Assembly: GCA_015680685.1 (NCBI GenBank) | Contig: MNCI01000189.1 | Location: 8,404 to 72,403, forward strand | Direction: 5' to 3' | From: Gnetum montanum | Taxonomy: Eukaryota; Streptophyta; Gnetopsida; Gnetales; Gnetaceae | DNA: 64,000 nucleotides | Part shown: positions 1 to 10,293 of the stretch, one piece after another | How the letters are laid out: every line of letters begins with the position of its first letter | Numbering within the stretch: position 1 is the first letter of the stretch | The notes under the pieces: model-generated | What the model saw: only the letters and a program-made list of their open reading frames with translations | What the model was told of the DNA's origin: nothing | The model's database searches: none | Position numbers and translations under genes: made by a program

Positions 1-1533
1 AGTTTATTTGGAGGTATCTGGACCTTGGTGTTGCCAGAGACCAGCAGGCACCTAAATCCTGTTCGAGGACACTCGTTGGCGGTTGCGTCCCAAACGGTCG
101 CCAACAGAAGCTAACTTTGTTTGCTAAGAAGCTAATCGAGAAGCCAACTAGCCAATGCAAAAAGTCAACAAGCCAACTACTCTTGTTAATTCAGAAATGC
201 CAACTCTTTGGATGAAAAATGCCAACTAGCAAAAGCCAACCCCTTGAGCGTTGTTTGCCAAGGCATTTATAGGGCTAGGAGCAAGTGAGAAATGAGGCCT
301 AGATGCCACATGTCCTAGACCCCACAAGATGCTGACACGCTCATACCATGTAGGTGTGTAATGCTGGTTGTGAACTTGGCTATGTTGTGATTATGCCTTC
401 GGGACTGTATGTGCTGATATCAGGGTATTGACAATGTAAACAGAAATGGAGCTTACACTCCAAGACTACGTCTTCCCTGCTGTTACGAGCAAGGTCAAGC
501 ATAGGAACAATTTTTTTTTGGAAGCTAACCAGGGGGTGTGCAAAATGGAGTGAAATTGCTAATTCCACCAAGGAGGTGCCAGAGTGAGGAAGATTGTTGT
601 CAACAAGTTCTAGAACTACCCGAAGACATCTTGATGCTTTCGTACCAGTGTTGTGTCACTCACATTGTCGAATATATTGGCGTAGCGTAAGTGACTGCTT
701 ACTACGCTATGCTATGCTACATAGTGTAGCATAGCATAGCCACTGGTTTCAACTGGAACTTATGCTGAAGTTGAAAACATTTCTGAAGCTTAGTCATGCT
801 AACAACTACAACTCTTGTATTGTGCATTAGGAAGCCTTTGAACTTGCTGAACTTACGTTTGGAACACTTTTGCTACTTTTGTATTGTTGCTATGCTATGT
901 AGCATAGCACAGTGTAGCAGCCAGGGTATCCTACCTTTTTCATTCAATTCGCCATCTTCTAGCAAGAAACTTTGCTTAAGGTCTGTGGGTCAAGTGGGGC
1001 GAGAAGTTTTGGAGGCTGAAGTCTTGTCAAGGTGCTGTTTTCTCATTGGAACCACTTGGCAAGATGGACCTTTCCACTTTGCTTTTGCTACGTTGTGCTT
1101 CGCTAGATAACGTAGTAGAGCATAGCACCTTGCATTGACTAAATCCTACTTTGTCTTTGCAATCAATTTGTCACTTTGCACTTGGACACTTAAGCAACCA
1201 TTTTCTCAGAGCTTGCTACGCTGCATAGTATAGCATAGCAAACTTCTTCACTAGAAAACTTGCCGAACTATTTTTCTCATCCCAAACACTCTTGAAAACT
1301 CCTAGCATAGTTTTCGAGTAAGTTGTCAACCAGGTGAATTGCCCAGGTGGGCAGGTCGGAGAGTCCATCGAGCTTATCAGCTCTAGAGATAGAAAACTTG
1401 TCGTACTGGATAGTCTAATCTTAGTGCCTACATTTTCCTGTCAAACTGTCATGACGCTACACTTGTGGAAGTCCTTGCCTAAATTCTAAGACCTTGGTGA
1501 AGCAAGAGGGCCTCAAAATTTTATGGTGTTTCA
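1..1533 (-). repeat. 3' LTR of Tat-1, partial
   Basis: Positions 105-1533 align with 17173-18613 of the right LTR, with small indels. On the minus strand the LTR begins TGAAACACC at 1533, directly after a polypurine tract. It holds several imperfect palindromes of the TGCTATGCTACGTAGCATAG type (701-740, 888-919, 1102-1128, 1207-1232). Bases 1 to about 105 do not match the other LTR and may be an insertion or a rearranged end. About 450 bp of the LTR is missing or lies beyond the window. Confidence 0.88.
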
Positions 1534-1549
1534 CTAGCCCCTCTTTGTC
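1534..1549 (-). other. Polypurine tract of Tat-1
   Basis: On the minus strand this reads gacaaagaggggctag and is followed at once by the LTR start TGAAACACC. This is the expected primer site for plus-strand DNA synthesis. Tat-2 has the equivalent cacaaagagggaccaa at 46493-46508. Confidence 0.8.
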
Positions 1550-2927
1550 AATGTTTGGAGAATTTGCCTGATAAATGTTGATAAAGAATACGAAACACCA
1601 CGAAGGACAAAGTCACCAACATGGCTCTCTGGTGGTTGCTTAGAAGTCACCTTGCTGTGCTTGGGAGTAATAGGATAGCTGTGTAGGGAAAAGGAAGGAA
1701 ATGGTGGATTTGTGGGGACAGGTTTAGGAAAGGATAAGATGGAACTTAGCAGGGTCCCTCATCGGAGTGCTTGTGAGGAAGTTGTCTGACGTGGACATCT
1801 TTTCTTTTACTTGCTTTTGACCTCTCATTGGAATGGAGAGGGTCATTGTGAAACAGTTGGTGTGCCATTTGCTTTAGGGACACGTTCTCTTTTTTTTTTT
1901 AACGCTTTTCTGCTTTTCTTTTGCTATTTAGCGATATTCATTTGCAAACAACCTTGTTGTTGCAGGGGAGGTGTTTTGTCCTCAGGATGAGTTGCATTAC
2001 ATCCATGTGGGGCTTTGACCTTGCCTATAGATGCTTCCCATGCAGTGAGTTGCATTACAAACATCATGGACTTTGGGGTTGAGCATATGGGAGGGCTTTA
2101 CACGCATTGAGAAAGCTTGTAAAAGGGGTGTAAAAAGGGAAATTATTGGTTTGGGAAATGAGATGATGAAGGTTAAAGTGGAGGGGTAGGATGTGCACTC
2201 CTAAGTAGCTAAGCTAGTTAGAGCGGCCACCTCGGAATGATGTGGTGCCTTGTTCTCCTGGCAAAATGCATCTATGACTCACGCCGTATCGACCTGTATC
2301 CTATAAGCATGACAAAAAGCAGACTAGAGATGCAACCATGAAACAAAGTTAGGCAAATGTCTTACTTGATTTAGACATTATTGAAGTGGCAAGCGTTGTT
2401 ACTGAGACATGCGATGTCCAAAGTAGGAAGGCCGGTAGCAGCTCTGGTAGCGGCAGGTTGAAGGGATCAGCATCGAGGGGGCTAGGAGTTGCAGTGATGC
2501 GGGTGCTTAGGAGTCTTTGCCCAAGGAAAACATCATGTAGTTTAGCTATAAGGTGAGAGGCCTAATAGCTGAACATCTTTTGGGCTCGGGCGATGGCGGG
2601 GGCTGGAGGGTAGCAACTTTGTGGCTAGGCCACAATAGTGCTGGGGATCTAGTGGCAGGTGCTGAAAACGGAAGCTACTGCTAGGGCAACGGGCCATGGT
2701 AGCGATAGCTCCAGAAGGTTAGCAAGATGTCAGATGACATCTCTGGAGGATCAGCAAGATGCCAGGGGCAGCGACATTGCATTCGTTCTAGAGGATGCTT
2801 TCTTACCATCGTGAACTATGTTATGGAACTGCAACGCTCCACCCCACGTTAGCACTGTGCACGCTTGCTTGTATGGATGGTCATGGATTGTGAGCTGGGA
2901 ATGTTGTGTTGCGAACCTAGTTTAAGA
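1550..2927 (-). other. 3' untranslated region of Tat-1
   Basis: No coding potential is seen. The region is homologous to 46509-47148 plus 49049-49490 of Tat-2, which is interrupted there by a solo LTR. A shared stretch at 2620-2870 and 49200-49440 covers 'ggcc a caatactact'-like sequence and a run ending in an ATGGATGG-type motif before the hairpin array starts. Confidence 0.6.
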
Positions 2928-3222
2928 TCTTGGTAGACTATCTAATGTATTGGTTTAAGGTCCCAGTAGACTGTTGTGCTAGTTTAAGATCCCAACAGAC
3001 CACTGTGCTAGTTTAAGATCCCAACAGACCGTTGTGCTAGTTTATCATTGTAGCGGATGGTGGATGGGCTAGTTTAAGGTCATAGCAGACTGTCTATGCT
3101 AGTTTAACATCATAGTAGATGTTCTATGCTAGTTTATAGTCATGGTGGACTATGGATGCCAGTTTATAGTCGTAACGGACTATGGATGGATGCTAGTTTA
3201 TAGTCGTAGCGGACTACGGTGC
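2928..3222. repeat. Hairpin tandem array 1 of Tat-1 (about 9 units)
   Basis: Units of about 30-35 bp share a CTAGTTTA start followed by a short inverted repeat around a 6-nt loop. Three consecutive units have perfect 6-bp stems of different sequence: AACATC/GATGTT (3106-3123) and ATAGTC/GACTAT (3136-3153 and 3166-3183). The array lies immediately after the integrase stop codon. Confidence 0.85.
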
Positions 3223-3238
3223 TTACCTTGCTTCTGCC

Positions 3239-4440
3239 TCAGACGAAGTACGGCTTCAAGTACAGGTGATTTACAAGGTTTGCAAACTCTCTGCCATCCA
3301 TGTCTGCCAACTTGAAAGCTTTGTTCTCGTAGGCTTTCTTGACTATGAATGGACCTTCCCAATTTTCTGAAAACTTGTCCACATGTTCATGCACAGCTTT
3401 GAGGACTAGGTCCCCTCTTTTAATTGGCCATTGATGTAGGTCTGCATGATGCTTTTGTCATTGCTTGTCCTGATACCATTCGATATGACCCAGTGTTTAT
3501 GCACACTCTTCCTCTAGGGAGTCGAGATCGATGGTCCTTGACTCATTGTTCTGGGATTCATTTATGATGCTTGAAAGGATCATTCGTAGTGATGGTACCT
3601 GCAATTCAGGAGGCAACACTGCTTCAGATTCGTAGACTAGGCTGTAGGGGGTCTTACCTGTAGCTGTCCTACATGTTGTACAGTAGGCCCAAAGCACGTA
3701 GAGTATTTTCTCATGCCATTGCCTCTTGTTGCTACTAAGAATTCTTTTGAGTAAGTTGACGATGGATTTGTTTGCAGCTTCTACCTGATTGTTAGCCTAC
3801 GGGTAATATGGCAACGAGAAAGATTGCCTAATGCTAAGGTTGTTGCAGAAGGTTTTGGTTTCTGCACTACTAAATTGTGGCCTATTATCTATCACAATAG
3901 TCATGGGAAGACCAAACCTTGTTACAATGTTGTCCAAGATGAAGTGGCAAACCTGCTAAGATGTAGTCTTCCTAAGAGGGATAGCTTCTGTGTACTTCAT
4001 AAAGTGCTCAGTGGCAGTAATGATGAAGCTATGCCCTGTGGAAGACTTAGGTGTTATGGGTCCTATGATATCTAGTCTCCATCGCTGGAATGGCCACATG
4101 ATCTACGTAGGGTGCAACTTGGTAGGTGACATGTGTATAAGGTTTGCATGGCGTTGGCATGTGTCATACGTCTTAACTTTAGCAAAATAGTCACATTCCA
4201 TGCATGACCAATAATACCATAGGTGTCTAATCTTAGCTGCCATGGCCCTGGGAGCTATGTGTCCTCCACATAGTCCCTCATGGACTTTGCTAATTATTTT
4301 TTGTGCCTCCTCCCCACCAATGCAAGTTAAAATTATTCCATCAAAGGAGCATTTACACAAGGTATTATCTCCTACCAGGACATACTATCATGCTTGCTTT
4401 CAGATTACATCCCTTTAGGTAGGTGTCAAGCCGTGTGGGG
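3239..4440 (-). pseudogene. Integrase domain of Tat-1
   Basis: This domain inserts the cDNA into the host genome. Visible parts are a Cys-x-x-Cys zinc-binding remnant (TCQRHANLIHMSP near 4140), the core Asp context IDNRPQF near 3880, and the catalytic Glu context VEAANKSI near 3770. These are followed by the conserved KRQWHEKILYVLWAY and GKTPYSLVY segments. The C-terminal region WEGPF..KKAYENKAF..LADMDG is typical of the post-core domain. The frame is broken in at least three places. Confidence 0.85.
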
Positions 4441-4483
4441 GTTCACCATGTTGCAGGTAGGCCTTCATGTTAGTGTACCACTC

Positions 4484-4975
4484 TTAAGTGTTGGCAGTAC
4501 TAATGGAGGCCATGTGTACTGCTTGGGTGATAGAGTTTGTGCACTTTGTTATCGAAGCGGGTAGCGTTGTGAACAGATGTGACAACACGTTTAATGCTAG
4601 CGTAGTTAAGGCATCGGCTACCATGTTCTCATTGCATGGTACATGCTGTATGTTTGTTGTGATGAACTGTTGTAACAAGTTTTTAGCCAAATCACAGTAA
4701 GGCTGTAAATGCGAAGCCTTATGGGCATAGACCTTAGTGATTTGAATGATGACAAGCTGGGAGTCGCCTCGAACTACCAAATGTTGCAATTTTTAATTGT
4801 TGGTCTACTAGGAGGCCTCTGAGGAGTCCTTCGTACTCAGCTACATTGTTCATACAAAGGAACATGAAGTGATAAGTGAAGGGTTGCATGTCTCCCAAGG
4901 GGAATGAAATGATGATAACAGCACTGCCACCTTGCATGGTTGAGGCACCGTCAAAATGTAAAGTTACCTCGAAAT
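4484..4975 (-). pseudogene. Archaeal-type RNase H (aRNH) of Tat-1
   Basis: This is the second RNase H, which marks Tat-lineage elements. The four acidic catalytic contexts can be seen: LHFDGAST (Asp kept), NVAEYEGLLRGL (Glu), GDSQLVI (Asp) and VADALTTLA (Asp). The frame is interrupted near 4790. The order after the ordinary RNase H and before integrase matches Tat/Ogre elements. Confidence 0.85.
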
Positions 4976-4999
4976 GGGATGGTACAAGATTGACATTAC

Positions 5000-6560
5000 T
5001 AACCTGTTCATCAAGGAATTTAGGTTCTATGATTGCCTGATCATCAACCGATGAGGTTGCAAGCTACGTAGCTATTGCTTGCTCTTTTGTTGATGATTGG
5101 GCTACATAATGTAAGTTGAATTCCGCTATTATTGCCTTCCATCGGGCTATCCTGCTACTTTCATACAAGTTGTTTGTGATAGCTTGAAGTATGTTGCTCT
5201 TGCATATGATGTTCACTTGACTATGGAACAGGTAGTGTCTTTACTTTTTTAGCGCGAACACTAAAGCGAGACAATTCCTTTCCACTTCGTTGTATTTGGC
5301 TTCATATGCTATCAATGCATGGCTCAAGTAATAGACTGGGGTTTCAGAGCCGTCCTCCCTTTTTTGGCATAATAGCATCATGATAGACGTGTCCGGGGTA
5401 CCAAGGTAGACATAGAAAGGCTTATCCCTCTATGGTGGGTAAACAGTCAGGAGGTGTAAAAGCTCTTTCTTCAAGTCATCGAAGGCTTGCTGGCACTACG
5501 TTGTCTATTCGAAGTTAATCCGTTTCTTTAGTAAGTGTTGCATGGGGTGTAACTTGTTAGTCAATCTTGCTATAAACCTTTTGATGAACTGTATTCTACC
5601 TTGCAACCCACGTAATTCTTTAAGGTTAGTAGGGGGTGTTAGGTTAATGATGGCTTTAACTTTTTTAGGGTCCACTTGTATTCCAGCCTCTGATACTACA
5701 AAATCTAGCATGCACCTGATTTTTACGCCAAAAACACACTTCTTTGGATTAAGGCATAGGTCATGCCTATGAAAACGCTTTAGGACTACATGAAGATCAG
5801 TGGGATGATCAATAGCCACCTTAGACTTGACCGCTATGTCATCCACGTAATCATTGAGTTTCTCTAGGAGGTAGTCACTGAATATGTAGGTCATGGCTCG
5901 TTGGTAGGTTGCTCTAGTGTTATTTAGACCAAAGGGCATCATTGTGTAACAAATAGTACCCTAAGGGGTCATGAATGTAGTTTTCAGCTAATGCTATGGA
6001 TTTATGCAAATTTGATTGTAACCAGAGAACCCATCCATGAAAGATAGTAAAGCATGCCCAACCGTAGTTTCGAAAAGTTGGTCAATACTTGGCAGTGGGA
6101 AGTCATCTTTAATCATTACCTTGTTCAGATTCAAGAAGTCTATATAGATTTGTATCCCTCTAATTTTCTTAGAGACTACAATGATGTTTGACACCCATTC
6201 CAAGTAATCAACCGACTGAATGAAACCTGCTTGGTATAGCTTAGCGATTTCATCACATACGGCTAGTGCGATTTCTAGCTTAATGTTTTAAGATGTTTGT
6301 TTAACTAGTTTGACATGTGGGTCCAATATAATGTTATGTTGTATTAAGCATGGGTCTAATCTTGACATGTCATTGTAAGACCATGCGAACACTTTAATGT
6401 TGTCTTGAAGGACTCTGGATACATCTTCTTGCATTTTCTGATCTAGGAGGGAACTTAGTTTTAGCATTTTTATTTCCCCCTTGGATGTTGCTATTAATGC
6501 TTTGATGAGAGGGTCCTTATTCACATCCCCAGCCTCTAAGTCTAAGGCTTGGACCAAGTG
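5000..6560 (-). pseudogene. Reverse transcriptase and gypsy-type RNase H of Tat-1
   Basis: RT copies the element RNA into DNA. MPFGLNNTRATYQRAM and NDYVDDIAVKSK at 5940-5820 carry the catalytic YVDD box. DFPLPSIDQL and HALLSFMDGFSGYNQI lie at 6110-6000. VDPKKVKAIINLTPPTNLKELRGLQGRI is the connection region. The ordinary RNase H follows to about 5000, with several stops. Confidence 0.88.
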
Positions 6561-6835
6561 TTCGGGCCAGTCTAGGGATGTTTCCAGGGATGCTACAGTG
6601 TTATTAGTTGATGCATCCTAGTCTATCGACTCTAAGTTTAGGTATCTTGCAAGCTTGCCATGAGGACCTGTTAAAGTCAACAGTGAGCATAGATCACGTT
6701 GCATGGCCATCTTGTTCAACCTACCATAATAAGAAGAAGCCTGGTCAAGTGATACCTAGTTGAAGCCATGTCACATAATAGTAAATATAATGAAACATGC
6801 AGTGATTGTCAAACATTAGGCTACATTTGCATATT

Positions 6836-7115
6836 ACCAGTTTAAGGTCTTGGTGGACCATAAGCAGATTTGAATATGCAACCAATGCTAGGTCTACCAG
6901 TTTAAGGTCATGGTGGACCATTAACAGGTTGTAAAAAGGTAATGTTACTAGTTTAAGGTCTTTGCGGACCGTGGTACATTTTTAGATAAGGTTGCTAGTT
7001 TAAGGTCTTTTCAGACTGTTAACAAGTATATATATTTTTTGGGTAAATTTGTTAGTTTAAGGTCTTTGTGGACTATGGCATGCAGGCTTTACATGGGTAG
7101 GATTCTAATTTAAGG
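6836..7115. repeat. Hairpin tandem array 2 of Tat-1
   Basis: About five spaced units with the core AGTTTAAGGTC, a 6-nt loop, then GACC or GACT. The stems are GGTC/GACC, or GGTC/GACT with one G-T pair. The array lies between the RT start and the promoter of the antisense gene. Confidence 0.85.
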
Positions 7116-7262
7116 TGAGGCGAAGTTTTTGGTTGGGCCCCACCTATTTTTGAATAGGAATGCTACGCTATTGTGGATGTATGACATGCTAGTGCTACAC
7201 TACATGGGGCATCCCACATGACTCAGGGTGTGAAAATGGCAAGTTCTTTTCACCATGTCGAT

Positions 7263-7272
7263 TATAAATAGG
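7263..7272 (+). promoter_or_regulatory. TATA box of the antisense gene in Tat-1
   Basis: TATAAATAGG lies about 130 bp upstream of the proposed ATG at 7403 on the plus strand. The same position in Tat-2 has CATAAATAGG (53859-53868), followed by a similar leader with an 'agcacagag' motif. The conserved position and the leader similarity support a real promoter. Transcription itself is inferred. Confidence 0.55.
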
Positions 7273-8339
7273 GGTTTACCCTTGGTAAAATTTTCATTTT
7301 TATTGTCAGAGCACAGAGTCCACACCCAGAGCGTAGTGTGATTGTGCTGAGAGAAATCAAAACAACGTAGCATAGCAGCCGATAGCATCTGCAAGGGAAA
7401 TGATGGCACCTAAAGACGAACGTAAGCACCGAGGGCTCGCTAAAGTGGAAAAAATCAAGGACACTTTGGGGCACCTAACTCAGGCACACATTGTAGTGCG
7501 GGAGGAGACTCCATCCCCTCGGTAAGTTTCTATGTTGCCTTTTTCGTTGAGATTTCTACAATTGTTATTGTTGAAATCCATGTTCTTTTGCCATCATTTT
7601 GGCCGCTACGCTTCCGCCATTGCTGGTTGGCCACAGCAACTATACGGATGTTACGTTATAGCCACATGCAGTATTACCTCGGCTGCCATTGTTGCGATTA
7701 CCTTGTCGCGGCGGTTTGGGCAAGCCTGCGTAGCTTAGCGCATGGCTAGTGTAGCATGCCACCTTCAAGAGGGCTCTAGCTTTCTATGTGATTTGAAAAA
7801 TGGGACACATGTTTAATGTAGTACAACGTGAGTTATTTTGTATTGCCAGCTTATAGTTGGAATGGCTGTAGCGCGGTAAACCCTTACTTGTTGCACTCTA
7901 TAATGCTTTTATTGTGGTGTGGTCATACGTTGCAAGGTCTAGTAGGCTTGTCATATTGTTACATTGTAAAGTCTATAATGCCACTACGTTGCTGAATTTG
8001 TTAAACTTGCCATATTGCCCCACTTGTCGTAGTAATGCATTGATTGCGTCGTTGCATTGTTGCATGTCTACCACATCATGTGTTATATAGGCGTTGTTGC
8101 ATTGTGTGTAGTTTGATGACCTTGCTACATTGTGAAACTTGCTTTATCGTTTGTTTGCATACATTTGTTGTTTTTCTTATATATTTTTTTACATATATAT
8201 TTTTTGCAACTGTGAAATCTTGCTACGCTACATGTAATGGGAATGCCCTACTACGCTATACGTAATGAGAGGGTTATGCTACGCTACATGTAAACTTTGC
8301 TTGTACATAGTGCTAACATTTGGTTCTTCGTTGGTGTAG

Positions 8340-9166
8340 GGTTATGTTGAAATCCATTTTGATTGTCTTGGAAATCGTAGGTGTCCTATGCTGCCTAAGT
8401 GAACCGGTGGCTAATGTTCATCCTCCCCATGCACGTGTGGAGCGGTAGGTGGTATGGTTCCAGGAGGGTGCGCGGGACTTCCTATAGTTCCTTCTCCAAT
8501 ACTTTAGTGTGATCATTTGGTCACACTTGTCAGTGGAAACAACAGCAACAATCATAGAAACCTTGTTACCTGGGGCAAACTAGGGTATTTTGAAATTTTT
8601 GATTGATGGGTCAATCGGGGGTGAGCAAGCAGAAGGTTCCAGCCAGCATCCAAAAGGCCTGAGATGCTTAAGTTGGATTTGGGAGATGCTTGAGTATAAG
8701 TGTTACCACTTATACAATATGTTATTTGTTGCCCGCCATGTGGGTACCTGCTTTTAGAACCCACTTGGAACCGTTCACCATGCCGACGGGTGAGTTCTAC
8801 GAAGGTATTTTGTCATGTAATCCATGCTACACTAGACATAGGTGTTAACAATGCATATGTTCATTTTTTCTATTATCAGGTTTTTTATCGACAATTGTGG
8901 TCTTCATGGTGACATGGATGCCTTGTCGTTGGCACAGATGACCCTGCGGGAGTTTTCCTCCACAGGGAATGTGTGTGCTGGTGTGATAAACCAATTCAGG
9001 GGTGAGTTCAAAACCTATCCAACTCGGTATTCCCAGTTTTATGGGAAATGTAAAGAAGCCGGTTGGTTGGATAGGGAATGGGCATCCCTTAGGCTAATCA
9101 CCATCGAAGACATTTTGGTGGATCTCCCACCATTTCCCATGTCGTTCAAATTTGGTACGCTCGAGT
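8340..9166 (+). pseudogene. Degenerate FCP1/NIF (HAD phosphatase-like) domain, exons 2-3, Tat-1
   Basis: FCP1/SCP phosphatases use a DxDGT motif to remove phosphate from the RNA polymerase II tail and other proteins. Here the first motif position reads ILIVLEIVGVLCCLS, so both catalytic Asp residues are gone. Next comes VVWFQEGARDFL, then LLQYFSVIIWSHL (the HF.V.VW family signature). LSWIWEMLEYKCYHLYNMLFVARHVGTCF.NPLGTV corresponds to the family's LW....YS..NTLLLDDS..K...NP segment, with the acidic pair lost. FFIDN and LREFSSTGNVCAGVI match the family's closing region. Any product would probably be a non-catalytic binding or decoy domain. The homology call comes from motif order alone. Confidence 0.6.
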
Positions 9167-9258
9167 GTAAATTCACTGCTAAATGCTTGAGTAGTATTTG
9201 CATTTTGCTAACCCTCTTTCTCTTTTTTTTTATTTTCTGCTTGCAAATCATTTTATCA

Positions 9259-10293
9259 ACAAAGAAAGCCTATGAGGTGACTGTAATTGTCTCTAGGCAC
9301 GACGAGACCAACCTCTTCTTTAAGTACGGGGAGGTGAAGGAGACCCAGTGCTAACTTTGCAATGGGGCTCTGGCCATGTTGGTCCATAACCTTCAGGAGG
9401 CGGGGCTTATGGACTTGTTTTTGGCAGTTAACCTAAGTGTCTTGCCTGCAGAGGTGCTTTCCCTAGCTGACTCCTTCTCTGAAAAGGTAGACCGCTTCCG
9501 CACATGTGTTCACGGTGTGCACGGGTGCTTGATGTTAACGATCAATTGTTCGTAGACCTTTTCAGCATTCCCTTGATGGTCTCCCCATGGGAGGAAAATC
9601 CAAGAGGGATGCGCACAATCAAGAGGACATTGAGGAGTGGCTAGGGGCTACCAAGGACCGAAAGGGGATTTTTATGGAGAAAGCCAAGCTATGGGTGGCC
9701 AAAATGGTTTACCCTGTCTTTTGTGCCCCTGCCTTCCCCAAGCTACTGTCCCAAGGAAAAATCATCAGGATTGAGCAGGCTCGGATACTGAGGGATGTCA
9801 TAGAAGAAGGGACCCATTACAATTGGGCCAAGAACCTTTGCAAAGGCATGTAGGCTGAAATGGTCAAGCTTCACGGGAAGCTTGAATCCCATTTCAATGT
9901 GCACCATGCCTTTTTAATAGCTTACCTTCGGCGTTTTGCAGAATTCCTGGTAGTCTGTGAGAATGGGGTCTGGGTACTACAAGATCATAGCCAACGTGGA
10001 TTTGCCAAGTCTTCTATACCACCCGATCTCAAGACCCCCTAGAAGCTAACGGGAAATTGTTCTCGATGATGACCAGGGATTAGGTGGCACGCAACTTTCG
10101 AGCCAAGGACAATGTGGGAGAGGCACCCCCCACTAGTACCGGTAGTGTGACAAGGGGGGAATGCCTCATTGTAGAGATGGTGATGACCAAGCTACAATGC
10201 AAGAGGTCTTGCCCTACCGACGAGACCCCCCGTACTAACGAAGAAGGGGGAATAAGCTGCAATTTAAGCTTCGTAGAGTGCAGCCTCCCATTG
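9259..10293 (+). pseudogene. Exon 4 of the antisense gene: transposon-protein-like domain, Tat-1
   Basis: The segment runs from KKAYEVTVIVSRHDETNLFFKYGEV through a frame-broken middle to FCAPAFPKLLSQGKIIRIEQ, GTHYNWAKNLCKGM and a LIAYLRRFAEFLV tail. The pattern (short conserved block, 'L..G..I' block, then a 'lpfp..I..L' block) is reminiscent of the plant transposon-protein domain often found in Tat-type elements. This is a weak resemblance, not a firm assignment. Tat-2 has a cleaner copy at 55525-56491. Confidence 0.45.

Larger units (their letters stand above)
3239..6710 (-). pseudogene. pol: pol of Tat-1: RT, RNase H, archaeal-type RNase H, integrase
   Basis: This is the replication polyprotein, read leftward. 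The likely start is the Met at 6710 (second Met at 6704), because the GPHGKLARY stretch after it is matched in Tat-2. An in-frame TAG lies near 6617. RT covers about 6560-5500, with the Tat-type lead-in VFAWSYNDM, the segment HALLSFMDGFSGYNQI and the catalytic YVDD. A gypsy RNase H covers about 5500-5000 and a second, archaeal-type RNase H about 4960-4480. Integrase covers about 4360-3239 and ends LKPYF-V-stop. Several stops and frameshifts make it non-functional. It is transcribed with gag from the 5' LTR in an intact element, but here it is separated from gag-protease by about 6 kb carrying an opposite-strand gene. Confidence 0.9.

Noticed and set aside
2928-3222. CRISPR-like array
   Set aside because: Units are contiguous and diverged with no constant repeat plus unique spacer pattern, the setting is a plant retrotransposon, and no cas-like genes are present.
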